DNA of 64,000 nt from G963669295 sp963669295 (GTDB lineage: Bacteria; Bacteroidota; Bacteroidia; Flavobacteriales_D; CALLUQ01): assembly GCA_963669295.1 (NCBI GenBank), contig OY769938.1, positions 248,001-312,000 on the forward strand. Direction: 5' to 3'. Below the pieces are notes generated by a model, which saw only the letters and a program-made list of their open reading frames with translations, searched no databases and was not told where the DNA came from. Shown piece after piece: positions 26,596 to 35,214 of this stretch. Every line of letters begins with the position of its first letter. Within the stretch, counting starts at the first letter, position 1. The translations under genes and the position numbers were made by a program.

Positions 26596-26603
26596 TATTT
26601 TTG
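26596..26603 (+). promoter_or_regulatory. Putative -7 element TATTTTTG
   Basis: Perfect TAnnTTTG, 22 bp before the methyltransferase ATG in the divergent intergenic region. No clear -33 TTG. Confidence 0.45.
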
Positions 26604-26625
26604 CCTGAAAATCAATTCACCGCGA

Positions 26626-27369
26626 ATGAGTGAGATCGAAAAAAAAGATTGGTTTGCCAGTTGGTTTGATTCGCCTTATTACCATTTGTTGTACCGCAAT
26701 CGAAATGATGCGGAAGCGCAAATGTTTATCGACCACCTGTTAACACAATTACAAATTCCTGCAGGTGCTACCGCATTAGACCTGGCTTGTGGAAAAGGGC
26801 GACATTCTATTTACCTCAACCAACAAGGGTTGCATGTAACAGGAGTAGATTTATCGCCACAAAGCATTGCCCATGCTAATCAATCGGCTAACCCCCACCT
26901 TTCTTTTTTTGTACACGACATGCGAAAGGTGTTTAAGCCCAATGCGTTTCAGTACATTTTTAACTTGTTTACCAGCTTTGGCTATTTCGATCATACAAAC
27001 GACAATCTTGAAGTAATGCACGCTATTGAACAAGGGTTAACCACTAATGGCACACTTGTTCTTGATTTTATGAATGCTCAAAAGGCCATCAATACCCTGG
27101 TGCCTAAAGAAGAAAAGGTGGTAGGGAATATAACCTTCCGCATTCAACGAAAAGTGGTAAACAATTGTATAGTAAAACAAATTGATTTTACTGACAATGG
27201 TAAGGATTATCAGTTTGAAGAACGGGTACAAGCCTTGCAATTGAAAGATTTTCAGAAACTCATTAATGCAACAGAGTTGCAAATAATTCATACCTTTGGC
27301 AGCTACCGCCTGGAGCCGTTTCATTCTGAAACTTCTGACAGGCTAATATTGATTGCAAAAAAGCAATAA
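26626..27369 (+). CDS. Class I SAM-dependent methyltransferase
   Basis: 247 residues, Rossmann-fold methyltransferase. Motif I is ATALDLACGKGRHSIYL (D-x-A-C-G-x-G), with the acidic residue after strand 2 in VTGVDLSPQSIAHA, and FFVHDMRKVF as motif II. The second half (FNLFTSFGYFDH, LVLDFMN) matches the Methyltransf_25/UbiE-like type common in Bacteroidota. The substrate is unknown. ATG start. The next gene, a ZIP transporter, begins 1 bp after its stop, so the two are co-transcribed; no functional link is evident. Confidence 0.88.
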   Translation: MSEIEKKDWFASWFDSPYYHLLYRNRNDAEAQMFIDHLLTQLQIPAGATALDLACGKGRHSIYLNQQGLHVTGVDLSPQSIAHANQSANPHLSFFVHDMRKVFKPNAFQYIFNLFTSFGYFDHTNDNLEVMHAIEQGLTTNGTLVLDFMNAQKAINTLVPKEEKVVGNITFRIQRKVVNNCIVKQIDFTDNGKDYQFEERVQALQLKDFQKLINATELQIIHTFGSYRLEPFHSETSDRLILIAKKQ

Positions 27370-27370
27370 A

Positions 27371-28111
27371 ATGGCCGATTGGATTGTATATGTTTCGTTG
27401 CTTTGTACTGTACTGGCAGGTGGAGGCATTGTGTTGTTACTGCGCCCTAGTTTAAACAAGAACTTAAAATTATTGCTTTCATTCAGTGGGGCTTACTTAT
27501 TGGCTATTTCGGTGCTGCACCTTATTCCAGAAGTGTACGACTCGCCTGCCGCACACATTGGTGTATATGTATTGGTAGGTTTCTTGTTGCAACTGTTGCT
27601 TGAATTTTTCTCGGAGGGCATTGAGCATGGACATGTGCATGTACACGAGAAGGTAAGCAATTCGTTTCCCATTACCATTATGCTGAGCTTATGCATTCAC
27701 TCTTTTCTAGAAGGAATGCCACTGGAGCGAGAAATTCATCACATCCATCATGCTACCCACGAGCACCCTAATCACTCGTTGTTGTTGGGTATTTTGTTTC
27801 ACAAGCTGCCCGTTTCTATTGCATTGATGACCATGCTGCTAAAATCGAAAGTTAGTAAGGTTCGTGCTTTTATTTGGCTGATGGTTTTTGCCATTATGGC
27901 ACCATTGGGCACCTTTGTGAGTCATCACTTTGGAAGTGTTTTTAATGAAGTTACAACCGATTTTCTAGACAAGGTACTGGCAATAGTAGTAGGCATGTTT
28001 TTACACATTTCTACCACCATTCTTTTCGAATCGTCGGAAGGTCATCGATTCAATTTCTTAAAACTCATCACCATCTTAGCAGGGGCTGCCATTGCGATGT
28101 TAAGCTTATAA
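27371..28111 (+). CDS. ZIP-family divalent metal transporter
   Basis: 246 residues from ATG 27371, about eight transmembrane helices. Signature helices: IAVLHLIPE-type sequence LAISVLHLIPEVYD in TM2, IMLSLCIHSFLEGMPL in TM4 with the metal-binding H-S-x-x-E-G, and GILFHKLPVSIALM in TM5 (H-K-x-P). A His-rich loop (EHGHVHVHEK, then EIHHIHHATHEHPNH) precedes and follows TM4, as is usual for zinc or iron transporters of this family. It would move Zn2+, Fe2+ or similar toward the cytoplasm. The start 1 bp after the methyltransferase stop shows coupling. A TTG start at 27353, within the upstream gene, is less likely. Confidence 0.92.
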   Translation: MADWIVYVSLLCTVLAGGGIVLLLRPSLNKNLKLLLSFSGAYLLAISVLHLIPEVYDSPAAHIGVYVLVGFLLQLLLEFFSEGIEHGHVHVHEKVSNSFPITIMLSLCIHSFLEGMPLEREIHHIHHATHEHPNHSLLLGILFHKLPVSIALMTMLLKSKVSKVRAFIWLMVFAIMAPLGTFVSHHFGSVFNEVTTDFLDKVLAIVVGMFLHISTTILFESSEGHRFNFLKLITILAGAAIAMLSL

Positions 28112-28396
28112 TCACTCTTTCAAGTCTCTTCCAGAGAGTCCTGTTTCGTGTAAAAAAATACCTTGTGTGCTCTTGTACTTTTTAGCTACTGATAATTTCA
28201 GCATTACAATGAGCCACCAAAAGCAAAGGAAGAATGCGAGTGTGATAAAAACACCTAAGTACTCGCCAAGTAAGTTGCTGGCTTTCATAGCCTGATTGTT
28301 TATGGTTAGGTCAATAAGTAATTCCCAATTAAGGGATGGTTGTAGAAGCGCGTATTGCAATAACGAAAGTAATGCTATTTTATTGGAGGTCAGCAC
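28112..28396 (-). CDS. Small membrane protein of unknown function
   Basis: 94 residues from a GTG start at 28396. A strongly hydrophobic helix lies at about 48-68 (LGVFITLAFFLCFWWLIVML), followed by LSVAKKYKSTQG, a cytoplasmic basic anchor. The N-terminal third is amphipathic (IALLSLLQYALLQPS). No family is known to me, though small Trp-rich single-span proteins like this are widely conserved in Bacteroidota. Its stop codon abuts the stop of the ZIP gene on the other strand. The start is uncertain. Confidence 0.55.
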   Translation of the reverse strand: MLTSNKIALLSLLQYALLQPSLNWELLIDLTINNQAMKASNLLGEYLGVFITLAFFLCFWWLIVMLKLSVAKKYKSTQGIFLHETGLSGRDLKE

Positions 28397-28440
28397 TTAA
28401 AAAAGATCAAGATTTATCTCATTATTAAAAAGGCACCCAC

Positions 28441-28486
28441 AAAAAACCCGGCAATCATTTGAGTTTACTCAAAATCTTACCGGGCT
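28441..28486 (-). terminator. Intrinsic terminator of the T9SS cargo gene
   Basis: Read on the minus strand: CCCGG(T)AA ... TTGCCGGG flanks an inner TGAGT/ACTCA stem, then TTTTTT. It lies just downstream of the T9SS cargo gene (stop at 28508) and before the small membrane gene. Confidence 0.75.
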
Positions 28487-28507
28487 ATTTTTTCTAAAAT
28501 GTAGTTA

Positions 28508-29251
28508 TTATCTGCTCACAATTACTTTTTGACTTGTTTGTAATGTTCCTTCTTTCATCCAATTTAGCATGTATATGCCATTGGGGTAATTTGCAACATC
28601 TATTTGCATTGTTTGTGCGCCAGAGGTCATTGGAATCCTATCTACCAATTTTCCCTGGGCATTGATCACATGAAGCGCTCCTTCGAGATCGGGAGCAGAT
28701 ACCTTAAACTGACTGCTTGTCGGATTAGGATATACTTCCATGTTACTTGCATTGAGGTGATGCTCAATACCGGTTGCACCAACACAACCAACCCCTCCGG
28801 GCAACAGTGAATAATCAAAAGCTACATTGTTGCAACTGTTGAATATTCCTTGATAAAGCCCAGCAGTGTCCAACAAAGTGCTGGTTGCTTCATAATAAAT
28901 CGCAATAATAGATGGAGCACTAGCCCCAAGGGAAGCACCCGCATCGAGTGTGGCTCCACCTTTGAGATAAACCAGGGGATAATGATAGGCTTTCAGTAAT
29001 ACCGTGCCCCCCGATTCAACAAAGTAGCGATTGTCGACACTCTCATTGCCCTGATAGGTTAAGGTAGCACCAGAGCACACCAGGAAATCTTGTGCATAGG
29101 TGTTGGGATCAATGTTAATTACCGTGTCGTGTTCAACAATAAGCAATGGCACATTACTCTGGTTAGAGGCAGGAATTGTAATGTTACATTGCGCATGAAT
29201 TAAGTGGGTTATGAATAGGCATAGCAGCGTTAGTGTTTGCTTTGCTTTCAT
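28508..29251 (-). CDS. Secreted protein with T9SS type A sorting domain
   Basis: 247 residues. Signal peptide 1-20 (QTLTLLCLFITHLIHAQ). The middle (40-140) has strand-turn repeats resembling a right-handed beta-helix (TLTYQGNESVDNRYFVESGG, then LLKAYHYPLVYLKGGATLD). The sorting domain is about 170-247: MEVYPNPTSSQFKVSAPDL and NGIYMLNWMKEG, ending QKVIVSR. It would be exported by Sec, then by the type IX system. Short pectin-lyase-like filler domains of this kind are common; no enzyme site is seen. ATG start; intrinsic terminator downstream. Confidence 0.8.
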   Translation of the reverse strand: MKAKQTLTLLCLFITHLIHAQCNITIPASNQSNVPLLIVEHDTVINIDPNTYAQDFLVCSGATLTYQGNESVDNRYFVESGGTVLLKAYHYPLVYLKGGATLDAGASLGASAPSIIAIYYEATSTLLDTAGLYQGIFNSCNNVAFDYSLLPGGVGCVGATGIEHHLNASNMEVYPNPTSSQFKVSAPDLEGALHVINAQGKLVDRIPMTSGAQTMQIDVANYPNGIYMLNWMKEGTLQTSQKVIVSR

Positions 29252-29318
29252 AATTATAAGAGTTAATTCAAAGTATAGACGTAGCTTATTTGCTAAGGAT
29301 GCCTTAAAAAGAAAATTA

Positions 29319-30122
29319 TCATGAATTTTTTGAGCTGTAGTGTCGTTGCAACCAGCTACTCAATCCGTCCAGCCCGGGAAACATTACTCTTTCAGTAATG
29401 TTAGCCATGTCGAGTTTATCGCGGATTTCCCATTTTAGTGCTGCAGGGATGATGATGCGTTTATACAATTCGGGGTGTTCTTCCAACCAATCGTCAAGCA
29501 CCATGCTGTTGTTCGACATCATGGAGAAAAGGGCAAATTGGTTTACAATACGGTCGCCCAATGATGGTGGTTCCAAAAATAGCGCAAACTGCTCTTTAAA
29601 CCTTCCTACATCAGCCACAGTGGGGCACTCTCTCTCTAACATTTCGGTGGTAAAAGAATGCGATCCTTCTTTGTCCAATATCCCTTTTAACGAAGTGGGC
29701 AAATGCTCGCTGGAGTCGTGAAGTTTCACGCACCAAATTACGCCATCTATGTCGTAGCGCAGGTGGTTAGCCGTAGCAAAATGCAGTGCCACATAAGGCG
29801 AATAAGTCCAATCGAGCAAACGGGTGGGCAGGCCATGGTGTTGAGCCAAAGCCATCAATTCCCAAACCGAGGTTTGATGGGTAACATCGGTATGTGCAAA
29901 TTTCTTGAAGTTGCGCAACAGGTGCCCTTCCAGTTGTGCATAAGCTCCTTCTAATCGAATAAGGGTAGTAAGCAATTTGTAAGAGGCATCTTGCAACCCT
30001 CTAAATACATAGGTACCCCTATAACGGTCAATTTGATTGTTGTACGAATCTTTGAACAGCTCTTCTTGCAGCTGTGTCCAATTTTCGATGTAGATGTCGT
30101 TTTGTGTGTTTATAGCACTCAT
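29319..30122 (-). CDS. FRG-domain protein
   Basis: 267 residues. The N-terminal half carries the FRG domain, named for its Phe-Arg-Gly motif: YVFRGLQDASYKLLTTLIR, then the second core LMALAQHHGLPTRLLDWTYS and PYVALHFATA. The C-terminal half continues with mixed helices and strands (NQFALFSMMSNNSMVLDDWL). Biochemical function of FRG domains is not established; they occur as single-domain proteins and in mobile and anti-phage contexts. No signal peptide, so cytoplasmic. ATG start with a perfect TATTTTTG -7 element and a short inverted repeat in the leader. No mobile-element signs around it. Confidence 0.85.
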   Translation of the reverse strand: MSAINTQNDIYIENWTQLQEELFKDSYNNQIDRYRGTYVFRGLQDASYKLLTTLIRLEGAYAQLEGHLLRNFKKFAHTDVTHQTSVWELMALAQHHGLPTRLLDWTYSPYVALHFATANHLRYDIDGVIWCVKLHDSSEHLPTSLKGILDKEGSHSFTTEMLERECPTVADVGRFKEQFALFLEPPSLGDRIVNQFALFSMMSNNSMVLDDWLEEHPELYKRIIIPAALKWEIRDKLDMANITERVMFPGLDGLSSWLQRHYSSKNS

Positions 30123-30125
30123 GGG

Positions 30126-30150
30126 GTTCCTGCTTGGAGGAACAAAAATA
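30126..30150 (-). promoter_or_regulatory. -7 element TATTTTTG and leader inverted repeat of the FRG gene
   Basis: The minus-strand TATTTTTG (30150-30143) matches TAnnTTTG. Between it and the ATG lies GTTCCT-N6-AGGAAC (30126-30143), a 6-bp inverted repeat in the short leader that could be an operator or a small mRNA hairpin. No -33 TTG is evident. Confidence 0.45.
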
Positions 30151-30167
30151 GCAGAATAGTTAGGATA

Positions 30168-31799
30168 TTAGCGGGTGCCCTTCATTATTTTGCTGTAGTA
30201 AGTGGATTCACCAACTACTAGCGACAGATAGTATACACCACTGCGCAAGTGTGAAAGGTCGAGTGCAAGTGCTGAGGTGTAGTTGCTAAAAGTTTGGACG
30301 TATACTTTTGCTCCCATAGCGTTGTGTACTTCTATCAAGCATTCGCCATCAATACCCTCTAACGTAAGGTTAAGTACGTCTACTACCGGGTTAGGGTATG
30401 CTTTTATTGTTGGAAGTGTTGCTGTTTCATTCACTCCAACACCCAGTCCACATACTTTCCAAAGGAAGATTTCTTTTTGTGTACTGGCTGATAAGCTACT
30501 GTTATCGAATTGCACACTGCCTGCAAAGCATCCGGTAGCGTAAATGTTGTTAAAGCCATCGGAGGTCAATGCTGCTCCTTGTTCGTTGTTGGTACCTCCA
30601 CCCGATTTCGCAAAGTTGAACTGACCATTTTTGTCGTACATGGCAACAAATACTTCTTCTCCCTGCCCTATTATCGTATTGCCATCGAAGTCGATGTTAT
30701 CGGTATAATATCCAGTCGTGTATACTTCACTGCCATCTACAGCCAATGTAATGCTACTGGCATAATCGGCACTGTTGCCACCTGCACCACGCACCCAAAT
30801 GTTGCTACCATTATCATCGTACTTGGCCAAAAAGGCATCAAACGAACCGTTAGATACTACGCTGTTATTTCCAAAAAATGCAGTTTGTGTAAATGAACCA
30901 CTCAAATAGATATTGTCGTCATCAATTTCAAGCGCGCTACTCATGTCGGCAGAAATTCCTCCTGCTCGTTTAGCCCAAATCAGATTACCACTATCTGAAT
31001 ATTTGGCCAAAAAGATGTCGGAGCTTCCTTCACTCACCAGGCTATCGCCAGCTCCGAAGTGCATTACACCCATAAACTTTCCGGTCACATATATGTCGCC
31101 ACTATTATCAATAATCACATCACTACCACTATCAAACATGGCTCCTCCCATAGAACGTACCCAAACTACATTGCCATCGGTATCATAATGTGCTAAAAAG
31201 GCATCTGATTCTCCTTCGCTGGTTACCAGCTCTGTTCCAAATTCTGCTACATCACGAAACGACCCGGTAAGGTATAAATGACCGCTGCGTACTGCCATGC
31301 CCATACAATAGTCGTCTTGACTACCTCCTGCACTACGTGCCCATTGTATTTGTCCGTTGGTATTGTACCTGGTTACAAATACATCAGTAGAACCATTGTT
31401 AATGCTATTGGAAAGGGATAAAGAATCGAAATCGGCATTTAGCCTAAAATAACCCGCCATGTAGGCATTGTTGTCATCATCAACGGCTACACATTCGGCC
31501 TGGTCTTCGTTGTTGCCACCACCATTGCGCACCCATAAAGCAGTACCAGTATTGGTGTATTTGGCAATAAAAGCATCATCAAGTCCATTGGAATTGGCTG
31601 AGAGTAGTCCGAAAGTAGCATTGTTGCGGAATCTTCCGGTTACGTATATGTTTCCCTGGCTATCACTTGCTAATCCAACACCTTCATCTCCATTATTGCC
31701 ACCTGCCTGAACGGCCCATTCTCCGTTACATTGTCCTTGCGTTTCGTTTCCTATTAGCAATATTACAAAAGCCAGAAGTAGAGTTAAAGCGCGTAACAT
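30168..31799 (-). CDS. SBBP beta-propeller protein with T9SS type A sorting domain
   Basis: 543 residues. Signal peptide 1-22. Residues 25-450 hold about eight repeats of roughly 53 residues with the phrase NIYVTGRF...A-F-(L/I)-A-K-Y-(D/T)-x-x-G-x-x-x-W-(V/A)-(R/K)-x-x-G-G, for example FLAKYSDSGNLIWAKRAGG: seven-bladed-bestrophin-like (SBBP) propeller repeats. The T9SS sorting domain is about 465-543 (IKAYPNPVVDVLNLTL; LRSGVYYLSLV; ending YSKIMKGTR). Probably cell-surface or released and non-enzymatic; substrate unknown. ATG start. Upstream are the 227 bp shared with the divergent peroxiredoxin gene. Confidence 0.88.
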   Translation of the reverse strand: MLRALTLLLAFVILLIGNETQGQCNGEWAVQAGGNNGDEGVGLASDSQGNIYVTGRFRNNATFGLLSANSNGLDDAFIAKYTNTGTALWVRNGGGNNEDQAECVAVDDDNNAYMAGYFRLNADFDSLSLSNSINNGSTDVFVTRYNTNGQIQWARSAGGSQDDYCMGMAVRSGHLYLTGSFRDVAEFGTELVTSEGESDAFLAHYDTDGNVVWVRSMGGAMFDSGSDVIIDNSGDIYVTGKFMGVMHFGAGDSLVSEGSSDIFLAKYSDSGNLIWAKRAGGISADMSSALEIDDDNIYLSGSFTQTAFFGNNSVVSNGSFDAFLAKYDDNGSNIWVRGAGGNSADYASSITLAVDGSEVYTTGYYTDNIDFDGNTIIGQGEEVFVAMYDKNGQFNFAKSGGGTNNEQGAALTSDGFNNIYATGCFAGSVQFDNSSLSASTQKEIFLWKVCGLGVGVNETATLPTIKAYPNPVVDVLNLTLEGIDGECLIEVHNAMGAKVYVQTFSNYTSALALDLSHLRSGVYYLSLVVGESTYYSKIMKGTR

Positions 31800-31972
31800 G
31801 CTGTTCTGTTTGTATAAACCTACTACGGTTAGGTTATTATTTATACGAAAGAAACATCAAAAGGTTACAACTCTATCTCACTCTTTTTCAGCAATTTCCA
31901 CACAACTAAATCCTTTTTCTTTTTTTGGTAATAAGTTCTGCTTTTCTACTTCAATAAGCCGGGCAATTTTAT

Positions 31973-31980
31973 TAATTTTG
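31973..31980 (+). promoter_or_regulatory. -7 element TAATTTTG of the peroxiredoxin gene
   Basis: Perfect TAnnTTTG 45 bp upstream of the peroxiredoxin ATG. No TTG at -33, so it may need an activator. Confidence 0.45.
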
Positions 31981-32025
31981 CACTTCGATTAATTCAATGA
32001 TTATTAATTCTTAAAAACAAACATA

Positions 32026-32655
32026 ATGTCTATTGTAGGTAAAAAAGCACCTCATTTTAGCGCTACTGCGATTACAAACGGAGGTACCACCACAGCAAAT
32101 TTTTCGTTGGACCAATACCTGGGTCAAAAGCATGTAGTTTTCTTTTTCTACCCAAAGGATTTCACCTTTGTATGTCCTACCGAGTTGCACGCTTTTCAAG
32201 AGCGTTTGGCCGATTTTGAAGATCGTGGCTGTGCCATTGTTGGCTGTTCGACCGATACTGCTGAAACCCACTGGGGTTGGTTGCAAATGAGCAAAGAAGC
32301 TGGTGGTATTAAAGGCATTACTTATCCGTTGATAGCTGATACTGATAAAACCATTTCGGATGCTTACGGTGTTTTGTCGGGCGAGTACGAATACGACGAA
32401 AACGGAGTGTTAAGAGCAACCGGACCGATGATTGCTTTCCGTGGTTTATTCTTGATCGATAAGGAAGGTACTGTACACCATGCTACCATCAACAACTTCC
32501 CATTAGGAAGAAGCGTTGATGAAACATTGCGTATGGTTGATGCATTGCAATTCTTTGAAGAAAACGGTGAAGTTTGTCCTGCCAACTGGCACAAAGGTGA
32601 AGATGGATTGAAGGATACTCACGAAGGTGTAGCTGATTATTTAGCAGCACATTAA
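32026..32655 (+). CDS. 2-Cys peroxiredoxin (AhpC/Prx1 type)
   Basis: 209 residues. It reduces H2O2 and organic peroxides in the cytoplasm. The peroxidatic Cys is C50 in FYPKDFTFVCPTEL, and the resolving Cys is C184 in GEVCPANWHKGEDG; both active-site Pro and Thr (P-x-x-x-T-x-x-C) are present. The typical C-terminal extension after C184 ends in LKDTHEGVADYLAAH. No AhpF-type reductase is adjacent, so reduction is probably by thioredoxin. ATG start with a TAATTTTG -7 box upstream and a hairpin terminator downstream. Confidence 0.95.
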   Translation: MSIVGKKAPHFSATAITNGGTTTANFSLDQYLGQKHVVFFFYPKDFTFVCPTELHAFQERLADFEDRGCAIVGCSTDTAETHWGWLQMSKEAGGIKGITYPLIADTDKTISDAYGVLSGEYEYDENGVLRATGPMIAFRGLFLIDKEGTVHHATINNFPLGRSVDETLRMVDALQFFEENGEVCPANWHKGEDGLKDTHEGVADYLAAH

Positions 32656-32673
32656 GTAGGTTAAACTTTATTG

Positions 32674-32732
32674 AACCCCGACCAGGTTCTGATCCGTTTG
32701 AGGCGGACAGGATGATGGTCGGGGTTTCTTTT
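32674..32732 (+). terminator. Intrinsic terminator whose loop contains a REP-like element
   Basis: An 11-bp perfect stem (AACCCCGACCA / TGGTCGGGGTT; arms 32674-32684 and 32716-32726) followed by TCTTTTTA. The unusually long loop is filled by the REP-like sequence at 32690-32715, found again near 54.7 kb. It terminates the peroxiredoxin transcript. Confidence 0.75.
32690..32715 (+). repeat. REP-like element, copy 1 (in terminator loop)
   Basis: 26 bp: TGATCCGTTTG followed by AGGCGGACAGGATGA. It matches the reverse complement of 54723-54748 at 23 of 26 positions. A third, more divergent copy is at 53205-53225. Confidence 0.7.
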
Positions 32733-32811
32733 TATGCTTCATAATCGTATGCACCAATACCTCCACCATTGTTTGCACGAAAACGCATTTAAGTTTATAT
32801 TTTGAGTTGGT

Positions 32812-34365
32812 ATGAAATCGATTGTTTCCTTTTTTCTGATGCTTGCTGCATTTCCGTCATTTGCTCAAAGTTGGGTGGAAGTGCAAAAGGTGGTAGCTCC
32901 TGATCGAGATGCTTACGACCACCTGGGTAATGCGGTAGCTATCAATAATAACTACGCCATTGTGGGAGCTTATCAAGATGGTGAAGATGTACAAGGCAAC
33001 AATCCAATTGCTGCTTCGGGCTCGGCCTATATTTATGAAAAAGATGGCAATGGTGTTTGGAACCAGGTGCAAAAAATTACTGCGTCTGATCGGGATTTTA
33101 CTGCCTTGTTTGGCTACTCCGTAGCCATTGATGGTGATTTTATTGTAGTAGGAGCTTACAAAGAAGCAGAGGATGTATTGGATCAAAATACAATGAGTAG
33201 GGCTGGCGCTGCCTATGTTTTTAAACGGGATGCTGGTGGCACATGGAATCAGGTGCAAAAAATTGTTGCTTCTGACAGGGCGATGAACAACGAGTTTGGT
33301 TGGTCGGTAGCCATTGCTGGCGATTATATTGCTGTGGGTGCCCACCTTGATGAACGCGATTTGCAAGGAAACAATCTTTTACAATACTCGGGCTCCATTT
33401 ACATTTACGAACAAGACGGCAATGGTCAGTGGAACGAAGTACAAAAGATGGTGGCTTCGGATCGTAGTTTTCGAGGTTGGTATGGCAATGCTTTGGCCAT
33501 GAGTGGAACGAGAATTCTTGTGGGTGCTCCGGGAGAAAGTAATGATGCATCAGGCATCAATTATGTAGAACATGCTGGTGCGGCTTATGTTATTGAACGA
33601 GACTCGCTCGGCACCTGGGTAGAAGTTGAAAAAGTAGTTGCTTCGAACAGGGTTCAACTCGATTGGTTTGGAAATGCTGTTGCACTTAGTGGCGACTATG
33701 CCATGATGGGCGAGCTTTCGCAAAATGATTCCTCTTACATTTTTGAGCGCGACCTTATGGGCAATTGGCAAGAGGTGAAGAAATGCCCTGGAATTGCAGT
33801 CGCCATTCATGGCACCAACGCCATTACTGGCGAATACGCTGAAGACCTTGATGCCAATGGTGGCGACCCCATGACTTTTGCCGGTGCCGCTTATTTGTAT
33901 GAACGTGATCCTTTTTCCAACGCCTGGGTACAAACACAAAAGATTGTAGCTTCCGATCGTACCAATGCCGATCGGTTTGGTGAATCGGTAGCCATCACAA
34001 ACGGTGCTGTGTTGGTAGGTGCTCCCTTTGAAGATCATGACCTTATGGGAGGAGCACCACTGAATAACTCGGGAGCAGCTTACTTTTTTCACCAATCGCC
34101 TGTAAGTATCGTAGAAGATGAGCTTGCAGCAGCATTGCAACTGTATCCCAACCCTACCCGCGGTGAGGTAACATTGGAGATTGCTGATCAATACTTCAAT
34201 GAACCGGTAAGCATATCGGTTTACAACAGTACGGGGCAATTGGTGTTGCAAAAGGCTTATGCTCCAGGAATGCCCATTCGTTTTGAATTAACCAATGTGG
34301 GATTATTTTTGGTGCAGGTGCAAAGCGGTAAAATCATTACTGCCTTGTCTGTCATCAAGCAATAA
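32812..34365 (+). CDS. FG-GAP repeat protein with T9SS type A sorting domain
   Basis: 517 residues. Signal peptide 1-18. Residues 20-425 contain seven repeats of ~55 residues with the core W-x-(E/Q)-V-x-K-(I/V)-(V/T)-A-(S/P)-(D/N)-R...FG-x-(S/A)-V-A-(I/L)-x-(G/N)-x-x-x-(I/V)-(V/M)-(G)-A, followed by SGSAYIYEKDGNG, an FG-GAP/integrin-like propeller. The sorting domain is 438-517 (LQLYPNPTRGEVTLEIAD; GLFLVQVQSGK; ends ALSVIKQ). Surface or released protein, possibly adhesive. ATG start. The repeats are well conserved at DNA level, so recombination between blades is possible. Confidence 0.87.
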   Translation: MKSIVSFFLMLAAFPSFAQSWVEVQKVVAPDRDAYDHLGNAVAINNNYAIVGAYQDGEDVQGNNPIAASGSAYIYEKDGNGVWNQVQKITASDRDFTALFGYSVAIDGDFIVVGAYKEAEDVLDQNTMSRAGAAYVFKRDAGGTWNQVQKIVASDRAMNNEFGWSVAIAGDYIAVGAHLDERDLQGNNLLQYSGSIYIYEQDGNGQWNEVQKMVASDRSFRGWYGNALAMSGTRILVGAPGESNDASGINYVEHAGAAYVIERDSLGTWVEVEKVVASNRVQLDWFGNAVALSGDYAMMGELSQNDSSYIFERDLMGNWQEVKKCPGIAVAIHGTNAITGEYAEDLDANGGDPMTFAGAAYLYERDPFSNAWVQTQKIVASDRTNADRFGESVAITNGAVLVGAPFEDHDLMGGAPLNNSGAAYFFHQSPVSIVEDELAAALQLYPNPTRGEVTLEIADQYFNEPVSISVYNSTGQLVLQKAYAPGMPIRFELTNVGLFLVQVQSGKIITALSVIKQ

Positions 34366-34485
34366 AATCAATTGCTGGTGGTTAAACCCCTGAAATACCT
34401 TGATGACTATGGGGTTGGGTAACGGTGGCACTTGCATTGCTCATCTGATTGAGATTACCTAACTTTCCTCCTCCAAACTTTAGCT

Positions 34486-35214
34486 ATGATTGTTGCCGCT
34501 GCACAAACCACTTCCAATGGCCTGGAGGCCAATTTGCAACAGCATAGGCATTGCATTGAATTGGCTGCCCAACACGAGGTCGATTTTCTGGTATTTCCCG
34601 AAATGTCGATGACCAATTACGACCGTGCCGGAGCAGCTGCCATGGCTTTTGTACCTAATGATGAACGACTCGCCCCGCTGTTACAATTGGCAGTGGCCCA
34701 TCGAATGACCATTGTAGCTGGTGCCCCAATACAAATTGATGCTTCCTTGCATATAGGAGCATTTGTTTTGCACCCTGATGGTAGTACTACTATTTACACC
34801 AAACAGCATTTGCATGGTGGAGAAGAAGAGTATTTTGTTGCTTCCTCTGGCCACAACCCTCAGCTTCGCATAAACAACGAGCAGATATCGCTGGCCATTT
34901 GTGCCGACATCGATCATGCTGAGCATGCCCGGGCAGCCAGGGCTGCCGGAAGCACAATGTATGCCGCTGGCATTTTCTTTACTCCTAATGGCATTGACGA
35001 AGCTCATGGTATGCTTAGCGGCTATGCCCGGCAGCACAATATGTGTGTACTCATGGCCAACTATTGTGGGCCGGCATGGGAATTGGAGGGCGGTGGCAAA
35101 AGTGGTTTTTGGAACAACAAAGGCAAATGCATTGTTGCTCTTGATGCTGCTCCGGGGCTGGTTATTGCTGCACAACACCATGATGATTGGACCGGAAAAA
35201 AAATAACATTATGA
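34486..35214 (+). CDS. Carbon-nitrogen hydrolase (nitrilase superfamily)
   Basis: 242 residues. The catalytic triad is visible: E39 in FLVFPEMSMT, K106 in IYTKQHLHGGEE and C139 in SLAICADIDHAE (family Glu-Lys-Cys). The spacing suits the smaller amidase/deaminated-glutathione-amidase type. It would hydrolyse an amide or nitrile in the cytoplasm; the substrate is unknown. ATG start 2 bp after an AACTTTAG stretch resembling the core promoters here. Its TGA overlaps the next gene's ATG (ATGA), giving translational coupling to the methyltransferase and then to the WYL regulator. Confidence 0.9.
   Translation: MIVAAAQTTSNGLEANLQQHRHCIELAAQHEVDFLVFPEMSMTNYDRAGAAAMAFVPNDERLAPLLQLAVAHRMTIVAGAPIQIDASLHIGAFVLHPDGSTTIYTKQHLHGGEEEYFVASSGHNPQLRINNEQISLAICADIDHAEHARAARAAGSTMYAAGIFFTPNGIDEAHGMLSGYARQHNMCVLMANYCGPAWELEGGGKSGFWNNKGKCIVALDAAPGLVIAAQHHDDWTGKKITL

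Noticed and set aside
33550..34251. 233-codon minus-strand open frame opposite the FG-GAP gene
   Set aside because: Shadow of a long repetitive gene; the + strand protein has signal peptide, repeats and a T9SS domain.
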